The notes beneath the pieces were generated by a model, which was not told where the DNA came from, made no database searches, and worked only from the letters and a program-made list of their open reading frames with translations. Below, piece by piece: positions 12,475 through 12,681 of a DNA stretch of 12,681 nt (the stretch's first letter is position 1; the number at the start of each line of letters is the position of its first letter). The stretch spans positions 1 through 12,681 of the forward strand of contig JBJHCH010000111.1 of assembly GCA_050485905.1 (NCBI GenBank), in the 5' to 3' direction. A program made the position numbers and the translations under genes. This DNA is from JAWLCA01 sp050485905. GTDB lineage: Bacteria; Pseudomonadota; Alphaproteobacteria; Rhodobacterales; Rhodobacteraceae.

Positions 12475-12681
12475 TCAGTTGCCACTGCTCGATGTGGCCC
12501 CCGGATTCCGTGTCCGGTTTCTTGAGCGGAACTCGCTCCAGATCACGAGGATCAGGGCGAGCGCCGTGAGGGTGATGAAGACCAGGCTGATGGGCCGGTT
12601 GAGAAAGATCATCGGATCGCCACGCGACACCAGCAGCGCGCGGCGCAGGTTGTCCTCCAGCAGCGGCGACAGGATCAGGCC
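12475..12681 (-). CDS. tctA: Tripartite tricarboxylate transporter permease TctA (3' end only)
   Basis: The last 68 codons of a gene running in from the right edge, ending in TGA at 12475-12477. GLILSPLLEDNLRRALLVSR followed by GDPMIFLNRPISL is the highly characteristic C-terminal region of TctA, the large membrane subunit of TTT carriers. A final transmembrane helix (VFITLTALALILVIW, about residues 34-48 of the fragment) and a polar serine/arginine-rich tail follow. The gene is immediately upstream of tctC in one operon; the small subunit TctB is not in the window and should lie further right. Confidence 0.88.
   Translation of the reverse strand, partial: GLILSPLLEDNLRRALLVSRGDPMIFLNRPISLVFITLTALALILVIWSEFRSRNRTRNPGATSSSGN

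Noticed and set aside
10935..12569. 544-codon plus-strand frame across the FAH and tctC genes
   Set aside because: It spans two well-supported genes, their hairpin gap and the tctA end on the other strand, and encodes no known fold. High GC leaves few stop codons in this frame.
1..12681. CRISPR arrays, insertion sequences, tRNA or rRNA genes, phage genes
   Set aside because: I saw no regularly spaced direct repeats, transposase motifs, attachment-like repeats or RNA-gene signatures anywhere in the window.

Overview
The window looks like chromosomal DNA of a high-GC alphaproteobacterium, most likely a member of the Rhodobacteraceae/Rhodobacterales. This rests on base composition, codon use, and the mix of solute-binding transporters (an ABC sugar system and a tripartite tricarboxylate system). 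It is an inference from protein style only; there is no rRNA or tRNA to anchor it.

Layout. (1) 1-1714: the start of a periplasmic sugar-binding protein (ABC type, FrcB/RbsB-like, minus strand) stands back to back with a ROK-family transcriptional regulator (plus strand). They share a 180-base AT-rich control region with a clear inverted-repeat operator between two opposed -35 boxes. (2) 1760-8472: a complete six-gene ebo cluster. eboF reads on the minus strand; eboD-eboE-eboC-eboA-eboB form a tightly packed plus-strand operon, with start/stop overlaps at eboD/eboE and eboE/eboC. (3) 8582-10312: a minus-strand pair, a secreted PQQ-type sugar/aldose dehydrogenase followed by a small secreted mono-haem cytochrome c that begins at TTG. 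(4) 10653-12681: a minus-strand operon of tctA (3' end only), tctC and a fumarylacetoacetate-hydrolase-family enzyme. Strong inverted repeats lie in the gaps of regions 3 and 4.

How they may work together. The ebo genes (sugar-phosphate cyclase-like EboD, xylose-isomerase-like TIM barrel EboE, UbiA-like membrane protein EboC, EboA, TatD-like EboB, phosphodiesterase-fold EboF) form a conserved set known from eustigmatophyte plastids, cyanobacteria and other bacteria. In scytonemin-producing cyanobacteria it is needed to deliver a metabolite precursor to the periplasm. Its cargo in proteobacteria is not established. The next genes are a periplasmic PQQ-type dehydrogenase and a c-type cytochrome, so an attractive but unproven model is that an ebo-exported compound is oxidised in the periplasm. 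The flanking sugar ABC/ROK locus and the TTT/FAH locus look like ordinary, separate catabolic units.

The items most worth a second look are the ebo cluster itself and its redox neighbours, the loss of canonical catalytic residues in EboF and of the second aspartate motif in EboC, a chain of overlapping mini-ORFs between eboC and eboA, and a perfect 20-base palindrome at 10578-10597.
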